Assembly (NCBI RefSeq): GCF_001014615.2
Contig: NZ_LBCQ02000001.1
Coordinates: forward strand, 496,001 to 560,000
DNA: 64,000 nucleotides
Source: Aquamicrobium sp. LC103
GTDB taxonomy: Bacteria; Pseudomonadota; Alphaproteobacteria; Rhizobiales; Rhizobiaceae
Reading direction: 5' to 3'
This document shows, in pieces, positions 16,972-25,549 of the stretch. How positions within the stretch are numbered: position 1 is the first letter of the stretch; each line of letters begins with the position of its first letter. The position numbers were made by a program, and so were the translations under genes. Under the pieces are notes generated by a model. The model made no database searches. It was given only the letters and a program-made list of their open reading frames with translations, and was not told the origin of the DNA.

Positions 16972-17811
16972 ATGACGAACGCAGCGATCGATGATTCGAT
17001 GAGCCATTCGGTAAGCCGCCGCTACAGAACGCTTTTCATCTCAGACGTGCATCTCGGCACGAAGGGCGCCCAGGTGGAGGCGCTGCTGGAATTCCTCAGG
17101 CAGCATGACGCGGACACGATCTACCTCATCGGCGACATCGTCGACGGCTGGCGGCTGCGCTCGGCCTGGTACTGGCCGCAGGCACACAACGACGTCGTCC
17201 AGAAGCTGCTGCGCAAGGCGCGCAAGGGCGCGCGCATCGTCTACATCCCCGGCAATCACGACGAGTTCCTGCGCGAGTTCTGCGGCACGCATTTCGGCGG
17301 CATCGAAATCCATGACACCGCGTTGCACCAGGCGGCGGACGGCAAGCGCTATCTCGTCATCCACGGCGATGCCTTCGACGTCGTCGTCCACCACGCCAGA
17401 TGGCTCGCCTTCCTCGGCGACTGGGCCTACGAGATCGCGCTGGCGCTCAGCACGCGCATCAACCTGGTGCGCCGCAAGTTCGGCTTCACCTACTGGTCGC
17501 TGTCGGCCTGGGCGAAGATGAAGGTCAAGCACGCCGTCAACTTCATCGGCCGCTATGAGGAAACCCTTGTCAACGAGGCGCGGCGTCACAATGTCGACGG
17601 CGTGATCTGCGGCCATATCCATAGCGCCGCGCTCCGGGACGTCGAGGGCGTCACCTATCTCAACACCGGCGACTGGGTGGAAAGCTGCACGGCGATCGTC
17701 GAGCATGCCGACGGCCGGATGGAACTCATCGACTGGTCGAAGCACAGCGAAACGCTGACGCAGCAAAGAACCGCCGCCGCGCCGCTGTGGCGGCGGCGCG
17801 CGGCAGCCTGA
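16972..17811 (+). CDS. Calcineurin-like phosphodiesterase, probable phospholipase C PlcP (LpxH-like)
   Basis: A 279-aa metallophosphoesterase. All metal-binding blocks are present: SDVHLG (D25, H27), GDIVDGW, GNHDEF, HGDAFD and GHIHSA. LpxH (UDP-diacylglucosamine hydrolase) and the rhizobial phosphate-starvation phospholipase PlcP share this fold. Placement directly before btaA-btaB and behind a Pho-box-like repeat favours PlcP, which degrades phosphatidylcholine to diacylglycerol, the BtaA substrate. ATG 16972 has AAAGG at good spacing; a GTG at 16942 lies within the Pho box and is rejected. LpxH activity cannot be excluded from sequence alone. Confidence 0.8.
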   Translation: MTNAAIDDSMSHSVSRRYRTLFISDVHLGTKGAQVEALLEFLRQHDADTIYLIGDIVDGWRLRSAWYWPQAHNDVVQKLLRKARKGARIVYIPGNHDEFLREFCGTHFGGIEIHDTALHQAADGKRYLVIHGDAFDVVVHHARWLAFLGDWAYEIALALSTRINLVRRKFGFTYWSLSAWAKMKVKHAVNFIGRYEETLVNEARRHNVDGVICGHIHSAALRDVEGVTYLNTGDWVESCTAIVEHADGRMELIDWSKHSETLTQQRTAAAPLWRRRAAA

Positions 17812-17846
17812 CCAACGACAACACGGCGGAAATGGGAGCACGATCC

Positions 17847-19115
17847 ATGAGCACGGCGGAAGTCCTTTCCCGATCCGCGAGCCAGGCGGAGCGCAGGCAG
17901 GCGAGGCGACGGCTCAACCGCGCCGTGCGCCAGAGCCCGCTGCTTTCGCCCACAGGGCTTTCGGAGCGCCTGTTCGCGAAGCTTTTCAACGGCCTGGTCT
18001 ATCCGCAGATCTGGGAGGACCCGGTCGTCGACATGGCGGCGCTGGCGATCGCTCCCGGCGACCGCATCGTGACCATCGCATCTGGCGGCTGCAACGCGCT
18101 CTCCTACCTGCTCGCCGATCCGGCGCGGATCGAGGCGGTCGACCTCAATCCCGCCCATGTCGCCTTCAACAGGCTGAAACTTGCGGCACTCGAGCATCTG
18201 CCGGGCTACGATGCGTTCTACAGCTTCCTCGGCAAGGCCGACGAGAAGGCCAATATCGAGGCCTATCAGCGGTTCATCCGGCCGCATCTCGACACGTTCA
18301 GCCGCGCCTATTGGGAAAAGCGCGACCTGCGTGGCCGGCGGCGCATTTCGATGTTCTCACGCAATCTCTACCGTCACGGGCTCCTCGGCCTGTTCATCGG
18401 CGCCGGCCACGGGGTCGCCCGCCTCTACGGGGTGAACCCGCGCGATCTGCTGCAGGCGCGGACGATGGAGGAGCAGCGCGCCTTCTATGACCGCGCCATC
18501 GCGCCGCTGTTCGAGAAGCGGATGGTCCGCTGGGCGACGGCGCGCAAATCGTCGCTCTTCGGGCTCGGCATTCCGCCCCGCCAGTACGACGCGCTGGCAG
18601 GCGCGGGCGACGGAGGCATGGCCGGGGTCCTGCGGGAGCGGCTGGAGCGGCTGGCATGCGACTTTCCGCTCGAGGAGAACTACTTCGCCTGGCAGGCGTT
18701 CGGGCGCGGCTACTGCGCTTCGGGAAGCGGGCCGCTGCCGCCCTATCTCTCCCGGGAGAATTTCGAAACGGTGCGCACCCGCGCCGACCGGATGAGCGTG
18801 GTCAATCTTTCCTTCACCGAGCTTCTCGCGGGCAAGCCCGGCGCCTCCGTCGACCGTTTCGTGCTGCTCGACGCGCAGGACTGGATGTCCGACGCGCAGC
18901 TCAACGAGCTTTGGCGCGAGATCACGCGGTGCGCGGCGCCCGGAGCGCGGGCGATCTTCCGCACCGCCGCGCCGGAGAACCTGCTGCCGGGGCGGGTCGT
19001 TCCGGCGGTTCTGGAGCGCTGGGACTATCGCGAGGCCGAATCGCTCGCTTTCCATGCCGGCGACCGCTCCTCCATCTATGGCGGGTTCCACCTTCACGTG
19101 CTGAAGGATGATTGA
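17847..19115 (+). CDS. btaA: S-adenosylmethionine:diacylglycerol 3-amino-3-carboxypropyltransferase BtaA
   Basis: A 422-aa DUF3419/BtaA protein. It transfers the 3-amino-3-carboxypropyl group of SAM to diacylglycerol, the first step to the betaine lipid DGTS. Recognisable segments are LFNGLVYPQIWEDPVVDMAAL, the SAM-binding IVTIASGGCNALSYLLADP and IEAVDLNPAHVAFNRLKL, and LEENYFAWQAFGRGY. ATG 17847 has GGGAG upstream. It sits between the PlcP-like gene and btaB in one transcription unit, and BtaB's frame overlaps its end. Confidence 0.93.
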   Translation: MSTAEVLSRSASQAERRQARRRLNRAVRQSPLLSPTGLSERLFAKLFNGLVYPQIWEDPVVDMAALAIAPGDRIVTIASGGCNALSYLLADPARIEAVDLNPAHVAFNRLKLAALEHLPGYDAFYSFLGKADEKANIEAYQRFIRPHLDTFSRAYWEKRDLRGRRRISMFSRNLYRHGLLGLFIGAGHGVARLYGVNPRDLLQARTMEEQRAFYDRAIAPLFEKRMVRWATARKSSLFGLGIPPRQYDALAGAGDGGMAGVLRERLERLACDFPLEENYFAWQAFGRGYCASGSGPLPPYLSRENFETVRTRADRMSVVNLSFTELLAGKPGASVDRFVLLDAQDWMSDAQLNELWREITRCAAPGARAIFRTAAPENLLPGRVVPAVLERWDYREAESLAFHAGDRSSIYGGFHLHVLKDD

Positions 19116-19116
19116 G

Positions 19117-19794
19117 ATGGCGGCGCAGATCGAGCACGGCAGGCTGATGGACCGGGTCTACCGCCATCAGCGCCATTTCTACGACGCCACCCGCAAATAC
19201 TACCTGATCGGGCGCGACCCGATGATCGAAGGGCTCGCGCCGCCGGTGGGCGGCACGGTGCTGGAGATCGGCTGCGGGACGGGGCGGAATCTCGTCAAGG
19301 CGGCGGCGCTCTACCCGGATGCGTCGTTCTTCGGCATCGACATATCAGCCGAGATGCTGGCGACCGCCGGCAAGGCGGTGGTGGCGGCGGGCGAGGAACG
19401 CAGGATCAGGCTCGCGCTCGCCGACGCGGCAGGGTTCGAGCCGCAGAAGGTTTTCGGCCGGCAGGCCTTCGACCGCGTCTTCATTTCCTATGCGGTGTCG
19501 ATGATCCCCGCCTGGCGGCAGGTGATGGAGAAGGCGGTGGAAATACTGGAGCCCGGCGGCTCGCTCCACATCGTCGATTTCGGCGATCTCGACCATCTGC
19601 CGCCCTGGTCCAGGGCGGCGCTCTACAAATGGCTCGAATGGTACCATGTGACGCCGCGCGGCACGTTGTTCGAGACGAGCGCGGAACTCGCCGAAAGCCA
19701 CGGCTGCGTGGTGGAGGAGCGGCGTCTTTACCGCGGCTTCGCCTGGATATCGGTCATCCGTCGCCAAGCGGCCGGCCTGCGGCAGGCCGCCTGA
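19117..19794 (+). CDS. btaB: Diacylglyceryl-homoserine N-methyltransferase BtaB
   Basis: A 225-aa SAM methyltransferase that trimethylates diacylglyceryl-homoserine to DGTS. Motif I is TVLEIGCGTGRNLVKAAALYP, motif II FFGIDISAEML, and EILEPGGSLHIVDFGD is the later motif. RHFYDATRKYYLIGRDPMI near the N-terminus is typical of BtaB. ATG 19117, one nt after the btaA stop, has AAGGA upstream; ATG 19108 overlaps btaA and has no room for a ribosome site. Adjacency to btaA makes the assignment strong. Confidence 0.9.
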   Translation: MAAQIEHGRLMDRVYRHQRHFYDATRKYYLIGRDPMIEGLAPPVGGTVLEIGCGTGRNLVKAAALYPDASFFGIDISAEMLATAGKAVVAAGEERRIRLALADAAGFEPQKVFGRQAFDRVFISYAVSMIPAWRQVMEKAVEILEPGGSLHIVDFGDLDHLPPWSRAALYKWLEWYHVTPRGTLFETSAELAESHGCVVEERRLYRGFAWISVIRRQAAGLRQAA

Positions 19795-19812
19795 CGCGTT
19801 TCTCGGTCTTTA

Positions 19813-19853
19813 GGGCGTTTCCAGATGAAATGGAATCGTCGCCTGGAACGCCC
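19813..19853. repeat. Palindromic element after btaB
   Basis: GGGCGTTTCCAG (19813-19824) pairs with CTGGAACGCCC (19843-19853) with one bulge. There is no T tract, so it is more like a REP-type element than a terminator, though it may stabilise the btaB 3' end. Confidence 0.5.
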
Positions 19854-19876
19854 GCTTGTCTCGTCCGTCCTTCGGA

Positions 19877-19897
19877 CCCCCGCTTCGCAGGGGAGGA
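19877..19897. repeat. Dispersed repeat, copy 1
   Basis: A 21-nt sequence beginning CCCCCGCTTCGCAGGGG occurs identically here and at 32731-32751. Similar flanks (CAGCGCCGCGG here, CAGCGTCGCGG there) follow both. The core is a small CCCC...GGGG hairpin. Both copies are intergenic. Confidence 0.6.
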
Positions 19898-19959
19898 ACC
19901 CAGCGCCGCGGACCGCCGCACCGTGGTGGAGGGGTGTTTCGGCGAAAACCTGAACTGCC

Positions 19960-21066
19960 CTAGCCGCGCAGGAAGGCGGCGGCGATCGCGTCGCCCATCG
20001 CCGTCGTGCCGATCTCCGTCATGCCTTCCGACATGATGTCCCTGGTGCGCAGCCCGTCGTCGAGAACCTTCGAGATCGACGCTTCGAGACGGTCGGCCTC
20101 GGCCACCATGTTGAAGGAATAGCGCAGGCACATCGCGAAGGAGGCGATCATGGCGATCGGGTTCGCCGCGCCGGTTCCGGCAATGTCGGGCGCGGAGCCG
20201 TGCACCGGCTCGTAGAGCGCCTTGCGCGACCCGGTCTTGGCATCCGGCGCGCCGAGCGAGGCGGACGGCAGCATGCCGAGCGAGCCGGTCAGCATCGCCG
20301 CCACGTCCGACAGCATGTCGCCGAAGAGGTTGTCGGTGACGATGACGTCGAACTGCTTGGGCCAGCGAACGAGCTGCATGCCGCCGGCGTCGGCCAGCAT
20401 GTGGTCGAGCTTGACGTCGGAATATTTGGCCTTGTGGGTGGCCGTCACCACCTCGTTCCAGAGCACGCCCGACTTCATGACGTTGCGCTTTTCCATGGAC
20501 GTCACGTGATTGCGGCGCGTGCGCGCCAGCTCGAAGGCGACGCCGGAAATGCGCTCGATCTCGAACGTGTCGTAGACCTGGGTGTCGATCCCGCGCTTCT
20601 GGCCGTTGCCGAGATCGATGATCTCCTTGGGCTCGCCGAAATAGACGCCGCCGGTAAGCTCGCGCACGATCAGGATGTCGAGGCCCTCGACCACCTCCTG
20701 CTTGAGCGAGGACGAGGCGGCCAGCGCCGGGTAGCAGATCGCCGGACGCAGATTGGCGAAGAGCTCCATGTCCTTGCGCAGGCGCAGCAGGCCGGCCTCG
20801 GGCCGCACCTCATAGGCGACACCGTCCCATTTCGGCCCGCCGACCGCGCCGAACAGGACGGCGTCGGCGGCGAGCGCCTTTTCCATGTCGGCTTCGGAGA
20901 TCGCCTCGCCGTGGGCGTCATAGGCCGAGCCGCCGACGAGACCCTCATCCGTCTCGAAACCGGCATTCATCTCCTTGTTCATGACATCGATCAGCTTCCG
21001 GACCTCGCTCATCGCCTCGGGGCCGATGCCGTCGCCGGGAAGTAGAAGAAGCTTGCGCGATGCCAT
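19960..21066 (-). CDS. leuB: 3-isopropylmalate dehydrogenase
   Basis: A 368-aa LeuB that oxidises and decarboxylates 3-isopropylmalate with NAD. It shows [16 protein letters not shown], the substrate Arg segment [47 protein letters not shown] and [30 protein letters not shown] with the metal Asp residues, then the NAD loop [24 protein letters not shown] 21066 ([13 protein letters not shown]) is the family start; the frame runs on upstream without support. It lies downstream of leuD and ridA on the same strand. Confidence 0.97.
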   Translation of the reverse strand: MASRKLLLLPGDGIGPEAMSEVRKLIDVMNKEMNAGFETDEGLVGGSAYDAHGEAISEADMEKALAADAVLFGAVGGPKWDGVAYEVRPEAGLLRLRKDMELFANLRPAICYPALAASSSLKQEVVEGLDILIVRELTGGVYFGEPKEIIDLGNGQKRGIDTQVYDTFEIERISGVAFELARTRRNHVTSMEKRNVMKSGVLWNEVVTATHKAKYSDVKLDHMLADAGGMQLVRWPKQFDVIVTDNLFGDMLSDVAAMLTGSLGMLPSASLGAPDAKTGSRKALYEPVHGSAPDIAGTGAANPIAMIASFAMCLRYSFNMVAEADRLEASISKVLDDGLRTRDIMSEGMTEIGTTAMGDAIAAAFLRG

Positions 21067-21220
21067 GGGTAGACCTTTCCGAAAGTTTCGTGAAACCGTC
21101 GTCTTGCTATCCGCAGCCGATACGGCATGCAAGACCCAATCGTCGGGCCAGAAACCCGTCGTCGCGCTGGAAATACCGGAAAAACGACGCGAAGATGCCG
21201 GAGCTTACCGGCCGGGCGGT

Positions 21221-21601
21221 CTAGTTGTCCCTCAGCGCCGTCACCTCGATCTCGATCTTCATTTCCGGCTCGTTGAGCTGGCAGACGATCATCGTGGCGG
21301 CGGGGCGGATATCGCCGAACGCCTCGCCGAGGATCGGGAAGACGAGATCGACATAGGACCGGTCGGTGACGTAATAGTGGGCGCGCACCACGTCCTTCAT
21401 AGAGAAGCCGCCTTCATCGAGGGCCGCCCCGATGGTGGCGAGGCAATTGCGGGTCTGCTCCTCGACCGTCTCCGGCATGGTCATCGTAGCGTAGTCGTAG
21501 CCGGTCGTTCCGGACACGAAACACCAGTCGCCTTGCACGACGGCGCGCGAGTAGCCGGCCGTCTTCTCGAAGGGCGAGCCGGTGGAGATCAGTCGGCGCA
21601 T
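21221..21601 (-). CDS. RidA/YjgF/YER057c family protein
   Basis: A 126-aa RidA-family protein. RidA hydrolyses reactive enamines and imines such as 2-aminoacrylate made by PLP enzymes. Family segments are WCFVSGTTGYDYATM, VEEQTRNCLATIGAALDEGGFSMKDVVRAHYYVTD, and the C-terminal IRPAATMIVCQLNEPEMKIEIEVTAL, which has the substrate-binding Arg in RPAAT. It lies 19 nt after leuD and 154 nt before leuB, in a possible branched-chain amino acid operon. Confidence 0.88.
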   Translation of the reverse strand: MRRLISTGSPFEKTAGYSRAVVQGDWCFVSGTTGYDYATMTMPETVEEQTRNCLATIGAALDEGGFSMKDVVRAHYYVTDRSYVDLVFPILGEAFGDIRPAATMIVCQLNEPEMKIEIEVTALRDN

Positions 21602-21620
21602 CGATCCGCGGCCCGTTCGT

Positions 21621-22226
21621 TCAGGCCCAGGGGCGGCTTTCGGCGTTGCGCTTCTCGAAAACGTCGATCGACGGCGCCTTCTCCATGGTCAGGCCGATAT
21701 CGTCGAGCCCGTTGAGCAGGCAATGGCGCTTGAAGTCGTCGAGGTCGAAGCTGATGCTGCCGCCGTCGGGTCCGTGGATCTCCTTGGTCTCGAGGTCGAC
21801 GGTCAGCGTGGCGTTGGCGCCGCGCTCGGCATCGTCCATCAGCTTCTCGAGGTCCTCGGGGCTGACGGTGATCGGCAGAATGCCGTTCTTGAAGCAGTTG
21901 TTGTAGAAGATGTCGGCGAAGGAGGTGGAAATCACGCAGCGGATGCCGAAGTCCAGCAACGCCCACGGAGCGTGCTCGCGGCTCGATCCGCAGCCGAAAT
22001 TGTCGCCCGCGACGAGGATCTGCGCCTTGCGGTAAGCCGGCTTGTTGAGCACGAAATCGGGATTCTCGGACCCATCCTCATTGAAGCGCATCTCGGCGAA
22101 GAGACCGGTGCCGAGGCCGGTGCGCTTGATCGTCTTGAGATAATCCTTCGGGATGATCATGTCGGTGTCGACATTGACGATCGGCAGGGGCGCCGCAACG
22201 CCGGTGAGTTTGGTGAACTTGTCCAT
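21621..22226 (-). CDS. leuD: 3-isopropylmalate dehydratase small subunit
   Basis: A 201-aa LeuD, the swivelling small subunit that completes the isomerase with LeuC. It contains [23 protein letters not shown], the [50 protein letters not shown] signature and a C-terminal helical domain. Its length is normal. LeuC is 14 kb away. It is followed by ridA and leuB. Confidence 0.97.
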   Translation of the reverse strand: MDKFTKLTGVAAPLPIVNVDTDMIIPKDYLKTIKRTGLGTGLFAEMRFNEDGSENPDFVLNKPAYRKAQILVAGDNFGCGSSREHAPWALLDFGIRCVISTSFADIFYNNCFKNGILPITVSPEDLEKLMDDAERGANATLTVDLETKEIHGPDGGSISFDLDDFKRHCLLNGLDDIGLTMEKAPSIDVFEKRNAESRPWA

Positions 22227-22296
22227 TTTCGTATACCCGTCGGTTCTGGGCGAGAGCGCTCGCTGGCCCTGCTTTACACAAGGTCGCGCCGTAACG

Positions 22297-22324
22297 CAAA
22301 GGGGCGGCCGTGAAAGCCGCCCCT
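22297..22324 (-). terminator. Terminator-like hairpin after the Glyoxalase_8 gene
   Basis: A 9-bp stem AGGGGCGGC/GCCGCCCCT (22300-22308 with 22316-22324) and TTTGCG on the minus side. Its core and loop nearly match the terminator at 35959-35990 (GGGCGGCCGTGAA in both), which suggests a repeated terminator sequence. Confidence 0.55.
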
Positions 22325-22344
22325 GGTCGCCGGGATCGTCGGGT

Positions 22345-22779
22345 TCAGGCGCGGTTGAGCGCCATGACGCCGGTTTCCGTTCCGGTCAGCCGGCGCGAGC
22401 GGCCGTCGGCGCCGACGATCATCTCGATGCGCTTCCTCTCGGAGGAGAAGAGCTTCGAGGTGACGACGTCGACCGGAGGGTCGAAGGCGACGGTCACGCG
22501 CCAGAGATCGGGCTTGATCGTCTCGGACAGACCGATGACGCGGCCCTGGGCGGGGTTGCCGTTGAAGGTTCCCTCGACGCGCTCGCCGACGGCGAAGGGC
22601 GCCGTCGCGTCCGGCGCCTTGCGCGCAGGCCTTGCGGCCAGCGTGTTCCAGTCGCGCTCGCCGTTCTGGCGAGCGACGAGTTCCAGCGCCTTGCCATGCG
22701 AGATGGCGATGCCGTCGGCGGCGAGCGCGTCGCGCAGCCTGCGGGCGTGGGATTTGTAGTCCGATGAAGTACGGGTCAT
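22345..22779 (-). CDS. Glyoxalase_8 superfamily protein of unknown function
   Basis: A 144-aa protein. The N-terminal half ([44 protein letters not shown]) matches the helical motif of the so-called Glyoxalase_8 family, in which HxxALELxAxQxGxxxWNTL is conserved. The second half looks like a beta-rich domain ([37 protein letters not shown]). No enzymatic role is established. It is a monocistron with its own terminator-like hairpin. Confidence 0.65.
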   Translation of the reverse strand: MTRTSSDYKSHARRLRDALAADGIAISHGKALELVARQNGERDWNTLAARPARKAPDATAPFAVGERVEGTFNGNPAQGRVIGLSETIKPDLWRVTVAFDPPVDVVTSKLFSSERKRIEMIVGADGRSRRLTGTETGVMALNRA

Positions 22780-23016
22780 CGTTTGCTCCTATAAGGCGAG
22801 CGGCATTTTGTCTGACGGGAGCCCGCATTGCCGTTTCGGCCGTCGCAAGACAGGGAAACGATGTCGAAGGGAAGCTTCACCATGGCGTCGAGCCTGCGGG
22901 CGGCGGGTGCTTCCGAACCCGAGCGGCTCAAATAGTCATCGTCGCGGCAAATATCAATGGCGTCGCGGAAAGCCGCGCGCGGCCGTGGATCAATCCCTCG
23001 CACTGCCCTATCTCTT

Positions 23017-23046
23017 ATGATGCCGCGGCGTCCGCCACGGCATCAT
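23017..23046. promoter_or_regulatory. Inverted repeat upstream of the OsmC-like gene
   Basis: ATGATGCCGCGG (23017-23028) and CCACGGCATCAT (23035-23046) are complementary at 11 of 12 positions with a 6-nt spacer, ending 22 nt before the ATG at 23069. It could be a repressor operator or an mRNA 5' hairpin. Nothing else was recognised in 22780-23068. Confidence 0.45.
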
Positions 23047-23068
23047 CAACGCAGGACGGGAGACGACG

Positions 23069-23506
23069 ATGCAACGCCAGGCCATTGCGAACTGGAAGGG
23101 CTCACTCACCGAGGGCAGCGGAACGCTCGATACGCAGAGCGGCGCTTTCGCCGGCCAGCCCTATTCCTTCAAGGGCCGCTTCCAGGACGAGGACGGCAAA
23201 TCAGGCACCAATCCGGAGGAACTGATCGCGGCCGCGCATGCCGGCTGCTTCGCCATGCAGCTTTCGCATTTCCTCGCCGAGAACGGCACGCCGGCCGAAA
23301 ATCTCGAGGCCAAGGCGGTGGTGAGCTACGGCCCGGCAGCCGGCGGCGGTTTCGAGATCACCGGAAGCAGCATCAGCCTCGTCGGCAAGGTGCCCGGCAT
23401 GGAAGAAGCGAAATTCATCGAACTGGCGGAAAAGGCGAAAGCCGGCTGCCCGGTCTCGAAGGCGCTCGGCGCGATCAGGATTTCGCTCGACGCGAAGCTT
23501 GCCTGA
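23069..23506 (+). CDS. OsmC family peroxiredoxin
   Basis: A 145-aa OsmC-type thiol peroxidase that reduces organic hydroperoxides. Both catalytic Cys are visible, in AAHAGCFAMQLSHFL (about residue 60) and EKAKAGCPVSKALGAI (about residue 127). The substrate-site Glu in NPEELIAAAHAG is present. The N-terminal WKGSLTEGSGTL strand pair is usual. It is flanked by an upstream inverted repeat and a downstream terminator, so it is a single-gene unit. Confidence 0.92.
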   Translation: MQRQAIANWKGSLTEGSGTLDTQSGAFAGQPYSFKGRFQDEDGKSGTNPEELIAAAHAGCFAMQLSHFLAENGTPAENLEAKAVVSYGPAAGGGFEITGSSISLVGKVPGMEEAKFIELAEKAKAGCPVSKALGAIRISLDAKLA

Positions 23507-23510
23507 AGGA

Positions 23511-23544
23511 GTCGCGGCCGGAAATTTTCCGGCTGCGACATTTT
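23511..23544 (+). terminator. Rho-independent terminator of the OsmC-like gene
   Basis: A 14-bp stem with one mismatch, GTCGCGGCCGGAAA (23511-23524) against TTTCCGGCTGCGAC (23526-23539), then ATTTT. The loop is minimal. Confidence 0.8.
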
Positions 23545-23661
23545 CGCTCCCGGAGAGGTCTTCCCGCGCAACGGAAGTTCGATCCGGGGGACCTATTCGC
23601 AACCAAAAAACCGCGATCGGCATTAACATCCCGAGGCAGTTGACCATTCGGGAGGAATGTC

Positions 23662-24786
23662 ATGCTGCAGTCCTACGAGACGCGCACCCTGCGTCCGCTG
23701 AAGAGCGGATCTTCGCTGAAACTCACCGACATCACGGCGCGGGCGACCCGCCTGGAAGCCTATGACGGCCACGAGCGGATATGGCTCGGCGAGGATCACG
23801 AGCGCGGCCTGACCGCGATCGTGGCGATCCACAACACGGCGCTCGGGCCCGCGCTCGGCGGCACGCGCGTCTGGCCGCATCCGACGTTCGAGGCGGCGCT
23901 GACGGACGCGCTGCGCCTGTCGCGCGGCATGACCTACAAGGCGGCGATCACCAACATGCCCTACGGCGGCGGCAAGGCGGTCATCGTGGCCGATCCGAGG
24001 ACCGACAAGACGCCGGCGATGCTGGAAGCCTATGCCGAGATGCTGGCCGCGCTCAACGGGCAGTATTTCACCGGGGAGGATGTCGGACTGACGCTCGCCG
24101 ATGCCGACTTCCTGCGCGCCCGTACCCCCAACGTCACCGGCACGACGATCGGCGGCAGCGGCAACCCTTCGCCGGTCACCGCGCAGGGCGTGTTCCTGGG
24201 CATCAAGGCCGCGCTGCGCCACCGCAACGGCAACGATGCGATGTCGGGATTGCGGATCGCGGTGCAGGGGCTCGGCTCGGTCGGCTGGTCGCTCTGCGAG
24301 AAGCTGCATGCGGAAGGCGCCTCGCTGGTCGTCGCCGATCTCGACGAGGCGCGGGTGCGCAAGGCTATGGAAACGTTCCACGCCGAGGCCGTGGCGGGCG
24401 ACGCGATCGTCGCGGCCGATGTCGACCTCTTCGCCCCCTGCGCGCTCGGCGGGATACTTTCGGCCGACACGATCCCGACGCTGAAGGCGAAGATCGTGGC
24501 GGGCGCGGCGAACAACCAGCTCGAACGGCACGAGGACGCGCGGCGCCTGATGGCGCAGGGCGTGCTCTACGCGCCCGACTACGTCATCAATGCCGGCGGC
24601 CTCATCAACGTCGCCACCGAGCTCGATCCGGATGGCTATGACCGCGAGGCGGCCATGACTAAAGTCGAACTTATTCCGCAGACGCTTTCGGATATCTTCC
24701 GCCGCGCCGATTCCGATGCGAGGCCGACGAACGACATCGCCCAGGCGATGGGCGAGGAACGTATCGCCAGGGCGCGCGCCGCCTGA
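23662..24786 (+). CDS. Leucine (Glu/Leu/Phe/Val) dehydrogenase
   Basis: A 374-aa amino acid dehydrogenase that deaminates branched-chain amino acids with NAD. The catalytic region has RGMTYKAAITNMPYGGGKAVI (Lys at about 93 and 105), then TGEDVGLTLAD. The Rossmann loop is AVQGLGSVGWSLCEKLHAEGASLVVADLDE. APDYVINAGGLINVATEL and the C-terminal helix complete the family pattern. GGGAGGAATGTC gives a strong ribosome site. It stands close to leuB and leuD but is catabolic; its length agrees with leucine dehydrogenases (about 360-370). Confidence 0.9.
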   Translation: MLQSYETRTLRPLKSGSSLKLTDITARATRLEAYDGHERIWLGEDHERGLTAIVAIHNTALGPALGGTRVWPHPTFEAALTDALRLSRGMTYKAAITNMPYGGGKAVIVADPRTDKTPAMLEAYAEMLAALNGQYFTGEDVGLTLADADFLRARTPNVTGTTIGGSGNPSPVTAQGVFLGIKAALRHRNGNDAMSGLRIAVQGLGSVGWSLCEKLHAEGASLVVADLDEARVRKAMETFHAEAVAGDAIVAADVDLFAPCALGGILSADTIPTLKAKIVAGAANNQLERHEDARRLMAQGVLYAPDYVINAGGLINVATELDPDGYDREAAMTKVELIPQTLSDIFRRADSDARPTNDIAQAMGEERIARARAA

Positions 24787-24810
24787 TCGGCAAGGAGTTG
24801 CACGGGGGAG

Positions 24811-24849
24811 CCGGCCGGGAAGACCGCCCAAAAGAGGCGGCCCCGGCCG
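24811..24849. terminator. Possible bidirectional hairpin between convergent genes
   Basis: CGGCCGGG (24812-24819) pairs with CCCGGCCG (24842-24849), and an inner GACCGCC/GGCGGCC stem lies within. It lies between the leucine dehydrogenase and msrA, which converge. There is no clear T tract on either side. Confidence 0.4.
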
Positions 24850-24864
24850 CATCCCCCCGGAACG

Positions 24865-25470
24865 TCAGCTTCCCTTGACGCCCCGGTGGGCCGCCGCGCC
24901 CCAAACCTCCTCGAGGCGGGCATCGCGGCCACAGGCGCTGCGGTAATATTTGTAGCGCAGCGGATTCTTCCTGTAGTAGTCCTGGTGATAGTCCTCCGCC
25001 GGCCAGAAGGTCGGCGCGGCGCCTATCGGCGTCACGACGTTCCTGCCCAGCTCGTTCTGCGCGTCCGCTTTCGCCTTCTCGGCTTGCGCGGCCTGGTCCG
25101 CGCCGATCGTGTAGATGCCGGTGGTGTAGCTGTGGCCGCGGTCGCAGAACTGCCCGTCGCCATCGGTGGGGTCGACCGAGCGGAAGAAGATTTCGAGAAG
25201 CTGGGCGTAGCTCACCGCGGCCGGATCGAACTCGATGCGGACCGCCTCGCGGTGGCCGGGATGGTTCTGGTAGGTGGGATTCTCGTTGGTTCCGCCGATA
25301 TAGCCCGAGACGGTGGAAAGCACGCCGGGCACATGGTCGAAATCCGATTCGACACACCAGAAGCAGCCGCCGGCGAAGATCGCGGTTTCCCGGTCGGCCG
25401 ACCAGGCGGGGGAGGAGCTTGCGGCAAGAAGGAGAAGCAAGGCGGCGGCGTGGCTGCGGAACATGATCAT
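24865..25470 (-). CDS. msrA: Peptide methionine-S-sulfoxide reductase, exported
   Basis: A 201-aa MsrA with an N-terminal signal peptide (LLLLLAASSSPAWSA, cleavage about residue 25), so it probably repairs periplasmic proteins. The catalytic GGCFWCVESDF is at residues 34-44 (Cys36 nucleophile). It also has SGYIGG, NPTYQNHPGHREAVRIEFDP and AEDYHQDYYRKNP. The downstream Cys in RSACGRD may resolve. Either ATG 25470 or 25464 may start it. It is convergent with the leucine dehydrogenase. Confidence 0.92.
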   Translation of the reverse strand: MIMFRSHAAALLLLLAASSSPAWSADRETAIFAGGCFWCVESDFDHVPGVLSTVSGYIGGTNENPTYQNHPGHREAVRIEFDPAAVSYAQLLEIFFRSVDPTDGDGQFCDRGHSYTTGIYTIGADQAAQAEKAKADAQNELGRNVVTPIGAAPTFWPAEDYHQDYYRKNPLRYKYYRSACGRDARLEEVWGAAAHRGVKGS

Positions 25471-25549
25471 TCCCTCGGTTTCACCACGATATTGCTAGCA
25501 TCGCCCGCGCGGCTTTCAACTCAAGCCGCAACAAGCCTTCGTGAACGGA

